Source of the DNA: Nectonema munidae | Lineage: Eukaryota; Nematomorpha; Nectonematoida; Nectonematidae | Length of the DNA stretch: 64,000 nt | Direction of reading: 5' to 3' | NCBI GenBank assembly: GCA_030549495.1 | Contig: JAUIRK010000896.1 | Location: 310,001 to 374,000, forward strand | Part shown: positions 36,871-47,384 of the stretch, in pieces | How positions within the stretch are numbered: position 1 is the stretch's first letter | Layout of the letters: each line of letters starts with the position of its first letter | Notes under the pieces: model-generated | Told to the model about the DNA's origin: nothing | The model's input: only the letters and a program-made list of their open reading frames with translations | The model's database searches: none | Made by a program: the position numbers and the translations under genes

Positions 36871-36925
36871 ATTAACTTTATTGTTAACTTTACGGGTAAT
36901 ACAGTAAAATTTGGTTGTGTCGAAG

Positions 36926-37114
36926 TCAGATAAGTTGAAGATTGCGTTGTGTCCTAGTTTTTAAAGGTTCGCCCTTCAAAACTTTCTTATACGTTGTAAG
37001 ATCTACGGTTAATTGGTAGTTAATTGAAGAATTAAATATTTTGTTTTCTCTACGTAAATTAGACAGGCCCAAGATATAATATATGTAACTTCTTCTTTTC
37101 TTTTGAAAGGTCAT
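36926..37114 (-). CDS. Conserved unknown ORF B, copy 1
   Basis: 62 codons from the ATG at 37,112-37,114: MTFQKKRRSYIYYILGLSNL..., basic and rich in Tyr/Leu. The stop is followed 44 bp later by an AATAAA (minus, 36,877-36,882), so this may be the last exon of a minus-strand gene running opposite to the Kunitz gene. An AG acceptor (ATTTAG) sits just before it. Copy 3 (62,627-62,815) encodes almost the same peptide (two Lys/Arg changes). Copy 2 (about 45,990-46,145) is diverged and cut by the duplication junction. No domain recognised. Confidence 0.35.
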   Translation of the reverse strand: MTFQKKRRSYIYYILGLSNLRRENKIFNSSINYQLTVDLTTYKKVLKGEPLKTRTQRNLQLI

Positions 37115-37723
37115 TTTCACTAAATACGATGTTTGGAATTATACAATGATTTTAAAGTTCAAATTTTTGTTTTTTTCATGACTATTAAAATTTAAATAAA
37201 ATATTGCAATCTAAAAAAATTATTTTTCAATGAAATTTCAAAAATAAAGTTTATCAAAAATTGTTTCTATGAAATTATATTTTCCATTCAAGTTTTCGGT
37301 CTATTATTTTGAATTATGGTGTACAATTGGCTATTTTGAAATTAAAATTTGCTTATTCTTTAAAATGAAATCCTTAAGCTGAAAAATGTTTCTAACTTTC
37401 ATGCAATCACCCATCAACCTTAAAGATCAGAAATTTTAAAATGTGTGTTTTCGAAGCTTCTATTCTCTCCCGTCAAATTCAACAGAACTTGATTCTACTG
37501 TATATTGATAATTCTAAGAAAGACAAAATTGAGAACTAATACTCATGTTCTTATAAAATGACGATTTACAAATAACTTTTAAATAAATCATAAATAAAAG
37601 ACCTTTTTAATTTGCTCCTAATATGCATAAATAAATGATGAATGAGAGGATAAAATAAAACATAAAATGTTTATCCTTTCTTACTCTTTCTACGTCAGTC
37701 TTCTTCTGTTACACTTTTTTCCT

Positions 37724-37960
37724 TCATACGTATTTTGCATGTTTCAACTTTAAATTCTTTTCACGTAGAAATTTTGCCTTTGATAATACGTACTCTAAAT
37801 CACTTTTTTCGACTTTTCTTAGTGTATTTAATTTTGTGAATTGAGTATAAATATATAAATTTAAAACATTATTTGCCCATTCTAACTTTTCAAACCTAAA
37901 CATGAAAAGCTCTCTGCAATTTCTCTCTCTTTTCGTGGTAAAATTTTTATAAAGTTTCAA
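37724..37960 (-). CDS. Conserved unknown ORF A, copy 1
   Basis: 78 codons with convincing protein-like composition: FRFEKLEWANNVLNLYIYTQ followed by a Lys/Leu-rich helical stretch. No ATG begins it (the frame opens at TTG after an upstream stop), so it would be an internal exon rather than a complete gene. The copy at 46,755-46,991 encodes the same peptide, and the inverted copy at 61,797-62,033 differs by one base (Leu to Ser). It lies about 600 bp upstream of ORF B on the same strand and may belong to the same gene. No splice pair joins them cleanly by eye. Function unknown. Confidence 0.35.
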   Translation of the reverse strand: MKLYKNFTTKRERNCRELFMFRFEKLEWANNVLNLYIYTQFTKLNTLRKVEKSDLEYVLSKAKFLREKNLKLKHAKYV

Positions 37961-38952
37961 AATTTGTACTTATTTTTCTATTTAAGTGCTTCATCTTTTT
38001 CCCTTCAAAAGTAAAATATTAACATTTAAATAATAATAAAAATTCTATCTATATCTCAAAGAAGGCCAATTTTATGATTTTACTTAAAGAACGAATTCTA
38101 AACCCTTGTAAAAAAGAATAAATTGACCTCAACTGACCCTAAAAATATAAAATTATATCCTTGTATTTTTTAAATACAGTTTTTTTGTTATAACGTAAAT
38201 TATGAGAAAAAATTATTAAACTATTGATGTTTGCAGGTGTAAAAACGACAATGTAAACTCTCAAAGTTGATTTTGGGTTCTTCTTTGAAAAAAATTGGTT
38301 GACCCCATAAAAATGCTAATATCAAAAAATTGAGTGATTTCTTTTTCTAAAAGCCTATATGCTTACCACAAAAAGTATTGCTTTAAATGAATATCAGTAT
38401 ATTATGCTCTTGTAAATAAGTCGTCACCAAATTTTTAACTAAATTTTACGACTAATTTTAGAGAAATATTAGTCAATAATGATAAACTAGAAAGTTTTTT
38501 CTAAAAAGATTTTTATCTTTTCTTAAGAGAACCATAAGCTTTTTATTGATGTATATATCATTATGGCAAATATTTTAATTTATATTAAGCTTTCTTCAAT
38601 AAAGATTACAACTGATAAATTAAAAAATTTTTTATTATTAATTTATTTAATATTATTATTGCTTATATATGTAAATATTTATCGCAGTCAATCGATTTTA
38701 CTAAATAAAAATGAAAATTTTATGTAAAAATTCTTGTATCTTTCATAATTGTTTAACACAATATTTTCAATATGAGTGTGAAGTTTCAAATAAAAATTTT
38801 TGATTATAAGTGTGTTTTGTAAATTTTACGATTTTTATATTTAATATGTATTAGTTTGGTAATGCGCGTTATGCATGTTATCTACCATAGGTCTTGCCAG
38901 GCCTCAGATATATATTGTTGAAGGTTATTTTTGTAAAAAATTTTATATTTAG

Positions 38953-40966
38953 ACACAACTAAGAAGTCAAATTGGTAAGTTTAAAATTTTGTTCTTTAAC
39001 ATGTTTTTTCTATCCACTTTCATTTTTTCACTTTATTTAATTTGAAATAAAATGTTCAATATTGTTTTAAATCATGATTTAGAATCTTATTAAAAAAGGT
39101 GTTTGTAAACATAAAAAATTTAAGTAACCTTTCATATTGTATTTATATTTCAAAGATGTTTGCTCATTGCGAATGGATATAGGACCTTGCAGAATGTGCG
39201 TACAAAGATACTATTTTAACTCAGCGACGCAAAATTGTGAGAAATTTTCATATGGGGGATGTAAAGGCAACCAAAATAATTTTAGAACCAAAGAACAATG
39301 TGTGGAAAGATGCCAAGATTCTACGATGGATATTATAATTTTTGAACTTTCCAAGAAAAAATTTTGATACCATTTTTTGAAAACTTCTTAACTTCATTTC
39401 GAGACTATATAGGAAAACATTCAAAATTCGAAATTATTTAAAAAGGATATCAAAATGTTTGATTGACATAACCACATAAAACCGGCTTTATTTAAAATTA
39501 AGTGATTTAGTTTAAAAAAAATAAATCATAAAATAGAATAATAAACGTTCACTATTTGGCTTGAGTTAGACACTATATTCACACAAATATTATCAGAAAT
39601 TATGCACAAAAATAAAATTATAAAGGAAAATTTTTAACTGGATAACAAAATCAAAGTTAAGAATGCAGGGTGTTCTTTCCATTTTTCGAATGAGTTGAAT
39701 TCCAAAGGTTTATAGAAACCGCAATAAGAAGATCTATAAATTTGAAAATAAATTTGAGTAAGACATAAAATATTAATGAGAGCAAGCAAAATAGTTCTGC
39801 ATTTCACAGTCAAAATATTTAGCATCTTTAGACAGGATTTTGTCTTTAGACATTTTTTTGTAGAGCAACATCCGAAACTGATCAAGTAGCAAAAGTACTT
39901 TGTACCTTACACATTATTGAGAAAGCTTGAGCAATTAGGAAGTTTTAGCAAAGTTAGAGAATTTCTGAAAGAGTTACATAACTTTTGAGTTTAGGATATT
40001 AAATTTTAAAATAAATTATTACAATCTAAGTTTTAACTTTGAAGTACAAAACCACCCGAACTTTTGTATATTAACAAATCTTTCAATTTAGATAGGATCC
40101 ATTCTCCTAACAAATGACTTGAATAGGAATATTTATTCATATTGAACACAAGTGTTTCAAAAGACTTTTTACGACTGTAATTCGCGTAATATTTGGATCA
40201 ACCAAAATCTATGATTAAGATATACGAAGAAAAAATTAGAGTGAAAAGACTACAAAATTAAAAGGTTTATTCAGAGGCGAGTAAACAATTAAGATACACA
40301 AAGATACAACCCAAAATATAAAAATATTTTTGAACGTCACAGCAGAAAAAAATTGTAATAGAAGCATGGAATTATTACAAGCATTCTATTATACAAATAT
40401 ACATCTTTCCAATATTTCCTACAAATCTAATATTGAATACGTTCAAAATAGGAGAATTAACAACTTGCAGATGTAGCGTCCTTCTATTTTTGTATGTATT
40501 ATGGTGAGAAGTGTCGAATTTTCTATCTATGTAATTTTATAATATGGCCCTCTTGCTAATCAAGGGTCAGATATAGATGATAGAACATCTCTTGTAATTT
40601 GGAACTTCTTTTTCTTGCTATCAATATTTTTCTTTTTTCTTTTAAATGTAGTACAATGAATCTCAATCATTTTTGAAAAAAGAAAAATTGTATTAATTTT
40701 ACTCTTCCCTTTGCTGACCAATAATAATTTAAAACAATTCTTATTTAGATAAACCTTGCTTTAAAGAAGTCAAACAATGTGAAGAGCGAATTAAAGCGGG
40801 TGTACAAGACGTGGAGTGCCCCCAATGTTTAGAAAATGGAGAATTTGATCCAGTCCAATGCAGATATGGACTGGCAGCAGGCTGTTTTTGCGTTGATTCA
40901 AATGGAAATTCTATCCCAGGAACTTTCACAAGAGATCCTTGGAATAGAGATAAAAAAATTTGCTAA
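38953..40966 (+). CDS. Kunitz + thyroglobulin type-1 inhibitor gene, copy 1 (partial)
   Basis: Likely secreted protease inhibitor. Micro-exon 38,953-38,974 (TQLRSQI) lies between ATATTTAG and GTAAGT. The Kunitz exon, 39,156-39,329, has canonical spacing (C-8-C-15-C-7-C-12-C-3-C): DVCSLRMDIGPCRMC...YGGC...CVERC. Arg follows the second cysteine (reactive-site P1), and an extra Cys lies two residues later. The thyroglobulin type-1 exon, 40,749-40,966 after TTTAG, has eight cysteines with FDPVQC and the CFCV core (usually CWCV), ending DKKIC-stop. AATAAA lies at 41,005-41,010. The expected donor after the Kunitz exon reads GATATT where copy 3 has GGTATT. If unspliced, translation would end at 39,365-39,367, giving a Kunitz-only protein. 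The signal-peptide exon was not found upstream. Confidence 0.8.
39368..40740. other. Intron of copy 1, no other gene seen
   Basis: AT-rich interval between Kunitz and thyroglobulin exons. A minus-strand ORF at 39,634-39,885 is not maintained in the inverted copy and is not counted as a gene. Confidence 0.55.
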
Positions 40967-41339
40967 TATTTTCTTGGATTATTCTTTGAATTTTTAACGT
41001 TTAAAATAAATTTTTTGATTCTCACTTTTGTTATATAGAATTATAGTACATTACTGATTTAAGATAGAAAAGAAATTTGATTAATATAATTGAAATGATC
41101 ATTGATAATGAATTAGTAAGGTCTCCCAACGATGGAGTGTAATTAACCAATTAAATTCGTGAAAAATAGTTTATTAAAGTTTGACTTTTGGCCAAGACCC
41201 AATAATAATTAGTAAGGCTTACCAGTTTGAAATTGTAATCTGCCAGAATAATTAGGTAAAAGTTAAACCTCATTATAAATTATAGTTTTGACTTTATTAT
41301 TAAAAAACTAGGATACGCCTGTTTATCTCTCGCTTTGCT

Positions 41340-41545
41340 CGAGACTTTGGATTCTAGGTCCAGTTAAAGATCATTGATACTGTGATTCTAGGTCCTGTTA
41401 AAGATCTTTGGTACCCCCGTGAGTCCACTTAAAGATCATTGGTAAAATTCTAGGTCCAGTTAAAGATGATTGGTACCCCCGTGATTCTAGGTCATGCGAA
41501 AGATCACTGGTAACACCGCGGATTCTAGGTCTTGTTGCTGAAAAG
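41340..41545 (+). repeat. Minisatellite, copy 1
   Basis: About five imperfect ~38-44-bp units built on GATTCTAGGTCCTGTTAAAG followed by ATCATTGGTACCCCCGT. The copy 2 version at 49,815-50,030 has the same unit in a different order and number. Confidence 0.8.
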
Positions 41546-41819
41546 GCCTGAAAAATCAAAAATTTGACATTTAAAAGTGTATTCTGATAGAGTTTAATAC
41601 GCTGATTCCAAATATGTAATTTGTTTGAAATAAATCGAATGACTTTTAATTTTTTTTCGATGTCAAAGATGGAATTTTTGTCATTTTATCAAGTTCAAAG
41701 GCTAAAAAATTATTTTAAAAAATTCAAACTTAAAATATTTATACATTTTCGTAACCAGTATAAAATTTCCTTTAAAACGAGATATTAAAATCCTAAATTG
41801 TATAAGTTTGAAATTAAAA

Positions 41820-42180
41820 AAATAAAATAAAAAAAATTTCAAATTTGTTCACCATAGTTTGTTTAAATATTAGATATATTTTATGAATATGCAAAAAAAA
41901 TTAAAAAAATTAAAAAAAAATTCAAATATTTTCACCGTAGTTTGTTTATATTAGGTATATTTTATGATATGCAAAATTTTTTTTTTTTTAATTCTAATTT
42001 TTTCACCGTAGTTTGTTTAAATATTAGGTATATTTTATGAATATGCAAAAAAAAATTAAAAAAATTAAAAAAATAATCAAATTTTTCACCTTAGTTTGTT
42101 TAAATATTAGGTATATTTTATGAATATGGAAAAAATTGAAAAAAATATTTAATTCTTAATTTTACACGCTAAAATATAGT
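41820..42180 (+). repeat. AT-rich tandem repeat, copy 1
   Basis: Four units of ~80-100 bp, each with a TTCACC(A/G)TAGTTTGTTTA start and ATATTTTATGAATATGCAAA followed by long A/T runs. Mirrored in copy 2 at about 50,320-50,640. Confidence 0.75.
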
Positions 42181-44127
42181 GAAAATGGCAATATTGTGTA
42201 TATTGTTCAAAGGCTTATAAAAAAAATTTTTATTTTTTGAAAACCAAAAATAATTGAAAAATATGGGTAAAAGGATGCTCTTTAATATAGGTATGATTTT
42301 AAATGTTAAAAAAAATTTCTCGCATAAAGTTTTCTTTCAAAGTTAAAAATTTAAAAATTTTGACAAAAAAATTTTTAAAAATTGTTAAAATCAAAAAATA
42401 TATATCAAAAATAAATATTTTTCAAAATTTTTTAAATTTTAAATAAAATTTAAGCAATTTTGAATAAGATCATGTAAAAATTAGGAAAAAATAATCTCAT
42501 TTTGATTAAAAAAATCGGTCAAAAATGTAAACTTTTTGAAAATTAAACCTTTTTTATAAAAAATTGGGCAAAATCATTTATTTATAAAAGTACTTTAACT
42601 CACTTGAATTTTTCCAAAATTATTTAAACATCTAGTGGGAATTGAAAATATGGGAAAATTTTGAGTTCAGGCAAGGGTCAATGAACTCACTCTCACGTCA
42701 TTTCATATGAACCACGTGATAGCGCAACGGAAATGAGATAGGTTAACATTTTATAGCTTGCAAAAATCTTTTCTAATCTAATAGTAATTTGACTTTGAAT
42801 GCAAAAATTTAAAAAAAAGTTCGGTGTAATTATTTTTTGTCAGCCGGTTCTGTTACAAACAAGTGAAATTTTCAGCAAATAAACTGATTAATTTTGATTA
42901 TTCCCCAATAAAATTTTAAAATAATGGTTAAACAAGTATCATTATTATGATGTTGTGGGAGCTTATTTTACTGTACGGTCTGTACTATATATAGATAAAT
43001 AAATATTTTACTGTTAGCCGAACCCACAAAATTCTGTGAAACGGTTCTAACGAACAGGCTGAATCCCACTACTCTACATATAATATATATATTGATTCGC
43101 TTGAAATTATTATATATTAGATAAGTACATATTCCTAAATAAACTTCAAAGATAAACTAACTAGTTTGTGATAACTGATAAGTAGAAAATACTAGTGCTG
43201 TCTCTAAAATTAATACAGTTGAGTCAACTTTTTTTTTTTAATGCATTAAATTAAATAGTTAATAGAAATTGAATTTAAGTTAAAAAAAATAAATTGAAAA
43301 AATTTATATAAAAAGTTATTAAGGACAAATAAAGATAGATCTATTTAAGTAATGAAAAATATCCATAATTCTTTTTTCTAAAATTAAAGTTATTTTAAAT
43401 TTTTGTTATAAAGATATCTTTAAAAACAACATGAAAAATAAATCGCAAAAGCACATTATTTAAAAATATGTATTTTTACATTTAACGCCATCTAAATTTC
43501 TCCTTGTATATTTGAAATGAGGTCTTCTCTGTATCTTCATGAGACACAATGTATTTGTTATTAATTCACACCCTCTAACATCGAAGAAAATAATGAATGC
43601 TCGGTTTAGTGTTTTATTTACTTAAATCTCTGAAAATAACATAATTTATAGCCGTAACAAATAAAGCTATAAAGTCATCTTTTACTAATTCAAAATACAG
43701 AATAGCGTAACTAATCTCATGAGTAAGTGATACTAATTTTTTTCTCTCATTGGATGATGAGATTTATTAATCCGTTTTGAAACAATTTTTTCATTAAGCT
43801 AATGAGCAAAATAAATTTAATTAGAAAGAATATAAAAGACAAAAAATATAGCAAATAACTGCAATCGGGCTTATGTAATTACGTGTTTTAGCTTCCTACA
43901 CATAAAACTTGGATGTAGGAATTTTTGCTTATTTAAGAATTTTAGTACAAAAAACATAGAGATTTTGCTATTATAAAGTTTAATGATTTCAGGATCTTCT
44001 ACACATCAGATTGCATTCGTTTAGCCATCTTGTATAGTACAAGCAAGCATAAGTTGAAATCATTAAACATGTTAGATAAGTCAGATATAAACAAAATTTG
44101 AGCTACTTCTCAAGAATTTTTATTATT
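42181..44127. other. Spacer, no gene seen
   Basis: AT-rich. The only point of note is TTAACGCCATCTA at 43,482-43,494, identical to the left terminus (with TTAA) of the piggyBac element at 55,133. Repeated in copy 2. Confidence 0.45.
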
Positions 44128-44135
44128 GGTGCATG

Positions 44136-44756
44136 CAGGGGCCTCATTTTAGGGCGGGGGGGGGGGCGAGGGAACAAATCCTCCACCCCCCCCCCCCTTT
44201 GAAAAAAAAAGGAAAAAGTCCCCTCCACTTTTTGAAAGAAACATGGCACAATTTTTCGTGAAATGCAACCTGAAATAAGGCGAATGTTTCCTAATGTTGA
44301 AAAATTAATTAAACTTCTCTTAATATTTCCTTACAGTTCTTGCCAAGCAGAAAGATCGCTGAGTTCACTCAGAAGGCTCAAAACGTGGCTTAGAGCCACA
44401 ATGTCCCAGGAGAGATTGAATCATCTGTTAGTTTGCCATGTTCACAGAAATTTGTTGGAAAAGATAGGTTGTGAAGAAATTGCCAAAGTGTTCGTTGAGT
44501 TTAATGATGTGAGGGAAAATGTATTTGGAAAATTCTAATTTTTTGTTTAAAATTTTTTCAAAATAAATATTTTTGATTGATTTTGATATGGAAAAAAGTA
44601 TATTTTTTTAAAATATTTATATTTAAAAACATAAAAAAAAGTATTAGTTATTACGAATGTGTAGTTTAATTTTTCTTAAATCTAATTTTGTAAGTTTAAA
44701 AAAATTTTGTTTTCAAGAATGTCCCCCCTACTTTTAAGATATCAGCAAGGCCCATG
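44136..44756 (+). mobile_element. Internally deleted hAT element, copy 1
   Basis: A 621-bp element starting CAGGGGCCTCATTTTAGG and ending (in reverse) CATGGGCCTTGCTG, flanked by the exact 8-bp duplication GGTGCATG at 44,128-44,135 and 44,757-44,764. A G-run/C-run hairpin lies near the left end (44,153-44,198). Inside is only the C-terminal part of a transposase. The rest of the gene is missing. Confidence 0.8.
44263..44538 (+). pseudogene. hAT C-terminal dimerisation domain remnant, copy 1
   Basis: 91 codons containing CQAERSLSSLRRLKTWLRAT and MSQERLNHLLVCHVHRNLLE, the hallmark of the hAT C-terminal domain in ZMYM1/THAP-type transposases. No catalytic residues are encoded, so it is a leftover of an internally deleted element. 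The frame is open to its natural stop at 44,536-44,538. Confidence 0.85.
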
Positions 44757-44764
44757 GGTGCATG

Positions 44765-45989
44765 TAAAAAACGTAAAAATTTGTAAAAAAATAAATCACA
44801 TTGTAAAAATTTTATATATATTCCCACAATATTTTGAAGTTTTACACACATCCCAACCAAAGATTATTCACAAGATTGTTAAGTGACTTTTATGCTTTAC
44901 TTCAACAACTGCCTTTACCGAAGTACAAACAAATTCTATATTTTTGTACGTTGAGGAAAAGATTTAAGAAAAAAGAAATAAGTTGAAAAAAATGTTTATT
45001 TATGTAATAATTTATTGAGTATATTTCCTAATCAACCTTGATATTAGATGCGATCAATTACTTTTTATAGAATACATCTTAAAGGCATTGATTAACATGA
45101 GATCAATTTTTTGTTCGATAAGACATATTTATCAATACACTGATAAATTCATGTTAAAACTTTTCCCAATTTTGAAAATTTGGCAAAGAACAAGCAAAAA
45201 ATTGGGAATGCAAAAAAAATTTGGAGCGACAATACATTAAAATTAGATTTTCCGCCTCGTCCATTATTGTGAAGTCAAAAAGATGAGGCAATGGGGAAGT
45301 ATAATGTAAAATTCGGAATATATCAAACTGGTTTCTAAACATAAATTTAAAAATTTAGAAAAAAAGCCAGAATCTTGTGGATAGAAATATTTTAGGAGGA
45401 TGAAAGAATATTAATGAAAATTTAAAAAATCTTAAATTACCCTTATTTGTGTCTATCTTTCTTATGAAAATTAATTTTTAAATAAGTAATTGTTTTAAAA
45501 TTTGTTAATTTACTGGAAAAATACAGAAATTAAAAAAAAAAAATTTCAAATTGAAGAATATCTTGCAAAAATATAAAATTTTTCATAAAAATATTTGGAT
45601 GAAAGTGAATTTTTTATAAATTTTCAGTTCAATTTTTGATATCAATGAAATCGCTTACTCTTTCCAATGAAAAAGAAAACGAGTAAATGGACGAAAGTTG
45701 GCATAATGTAAAAATTTGAAGCAAAATTGGGTAAAATAATTAAATTCAAATTCATGTTTACCGTGTATATACAGACACCCCTAAAGAAAATAATATAAAA
45801 ACGCTAAATTAATCATTTTTTCTCTAAATTGGCAACACTAATTCTGAATTGTCCAATTTTCATAACCTTATCTATTCCTGTTTCCATGATTTTGTGTTCC
45901 AATTAGCTAAAAAAAATGTTTCAAATATTTAATTTGACACTAATTCACAATTTCGGATGTGATTGTTTGTGAGATACGTGAAAAAGCTT
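44765..45989. other. Spacer with a short relic of an unknown coding block
   Basis: Around 44,850-44,945 the DNA reads SDFYALLQQLPLPKY in one frame, matching the start of the unrecognised block on the minus strand at 57,970-58,245. It soon breaks. The rest shows no gene. Confidence 0.5.
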
Positions 45990-46754
45990 TGTATTTAAAG
46001 GGCCCTTGAAAACTTTCTTGTACGTAGTAAGATCGACGGTTAATAAGTAGATTAATTGAAGAATTAAATATTCTGATTCTCTACGTAAATTAGACAGGCC
46101 CAAGATATAATATATGTAACTTCTTCTTTTCTTTTGAAAGGTCATTTTCACTAAATACGATGTTTGGAATTATACAATGATTTTAAAGTTCAAATTTTTG
46201 TTTTTTTCATGACTATTAAAATTTAAATAAAATATTGCAATCTAAAAAAATTATTTTTCAATGAAATTTCAAAAATAAAGTTTATCAAAAATTGTTTCTA
46301 TGAAATTATATTTTCCATTCAAGTTTTCGGTCTATTATTTTGAATTATGGTGTACAATTGGCTATTTTGAAATTAAAATTTGCTTATTCTTTAAAATGAA
46401 ATCCTTAAGCTGAAAAATGTTTCTAACTTTCATGCAATCACCCATCAACCTTAAAGATCAGAAATTTTAAAATGTGTGTTTTCGAAGCTTCTATTCTCTC
46501 CCGTCAAATTCAACAGAACTTGATTCTACTGTATATTGATAATTCTAAGAAAGACAAAATTGAGAACTAATACTCATGTTCTTATAAAATGACGATTTAC
46601 AAATAACTTTTAAATAAATCATAAATAAAAGACCTTTTTAATTTGCTCCTAATATGCATAAATAAATGATGAATGAGAGGATAAAATAAAACATAAAATG
46701 TTTATCCTTTCTTACTCTTTCTACGTCAGTCTTCTTCTGTTACACTTTTTTCCT

Positions 46755-46991
46755 TCATACGTATTTTGCATGTTTCAACTTTAAATTCTTTTCACGTAGA
46801 AATTTTGCCTTTGATAATACGTACTCTAAATCACTTTTTTCGACTTTTCTTAGTGTATTTAATTTTGTGAATTGAGTATAAATATATAAATTTAAAACAT
46901 TATTTGCCCATTCTAACTTTTCAAACCTAAACATGAAAAGCTCTCTGCAATTTCTCTCTCTTTTCGTGGTAAAATTTTTATAAAGTTTCAA
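46755..46991 (-). CDS. Conserved unknown ORF A, copy 2
   Basis: Identical peptide to copy 1 (37,724-37,960). Its ORF B partner is damaged at the duplication junction (about 45,990-46,145), so any gene here would have an altered end. Confidence 0.3.
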   Translation of the reverse strand: MKLYKNFTTKRERNCRELFMFRFEKLEWANNVLNLYIYTQFTKLNTLRKVEKSDLEYVLSKAKFLREKNLKLKHAKYV

Positions 46992-47384
46992 AATTTGTAC
47001 TTATTTTTCTATTTAAGTGCTTCATCTTTTTCCCTTCAAAAGTAAAATATTAACATTTAAATAATAATAAAAATTCTATCTATATCTCAAAGAAGGCCAA
47101 TTTTATGATTTTACTTAAAGAACGAATTCTAAACCCTTGTAAAAAAGAATAAATTGACCTCAACTGACCCTAAAAATATAAAATTATATCCTTGTATTTT
47201 TTAATGAGTGTGAAGTTTCAAATAAAAATTTTTGATTATAAGTGTGTTTTGTAAATTTTACGATTTTTATATTTAATATGTATTAGTTTGGTAATGCGCG
47301 TTATGCATGTTATCTACCATAGGTCTTGCCAGGCCTCAGATATATATTGTTGAAGGTTATTTTTGTAAAAAATTTTATATTTAG

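Larger units (their letters stand above)
34527..41165 (+). repeat. Left arm of large inverted duplication
   Basis: The whole interval has a reverse-complement counterpart at 58,690-64,000, including the piggyBac fossil, the paired small ORFs, the Kunitz and thyroglobulin exons and the 3' flank. The counterpart lacks about 1.2 kb (35,153-36,358 here). The arm may extend left of 34,527, because the partner runs off the window end. Confidence 0.85.
36965..45988 (+). repeat. Tandem segmental duplication, copy 1
   Basis: About 9.0 kb, repeated directly as 45,990-54,477 with near-identity over most of its length. It contains the small minus-strand ORFs, Kunitz-thyroglobulin gene 1, a minisatellite, AT-rich repeats and a hAT remnant. 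It carries 599 bp (about 38,173-38,772) missing from copy 2. Confidence 0.95.

Noticed and set aside
39634-39885. Minus-strand 83-codon ORF duplicated at 48,066-48,317
   Set aside because: Identical only because the segment was recently duplicated. It lies in an intron and is not kept in the inverted copy.
45154-45342. Minus-strand 62-codon ORF duplicated at 53,644-53,832
   Set aside because: No domain, AT-rich low-complexity composition, and conservation explained by recent duplication.
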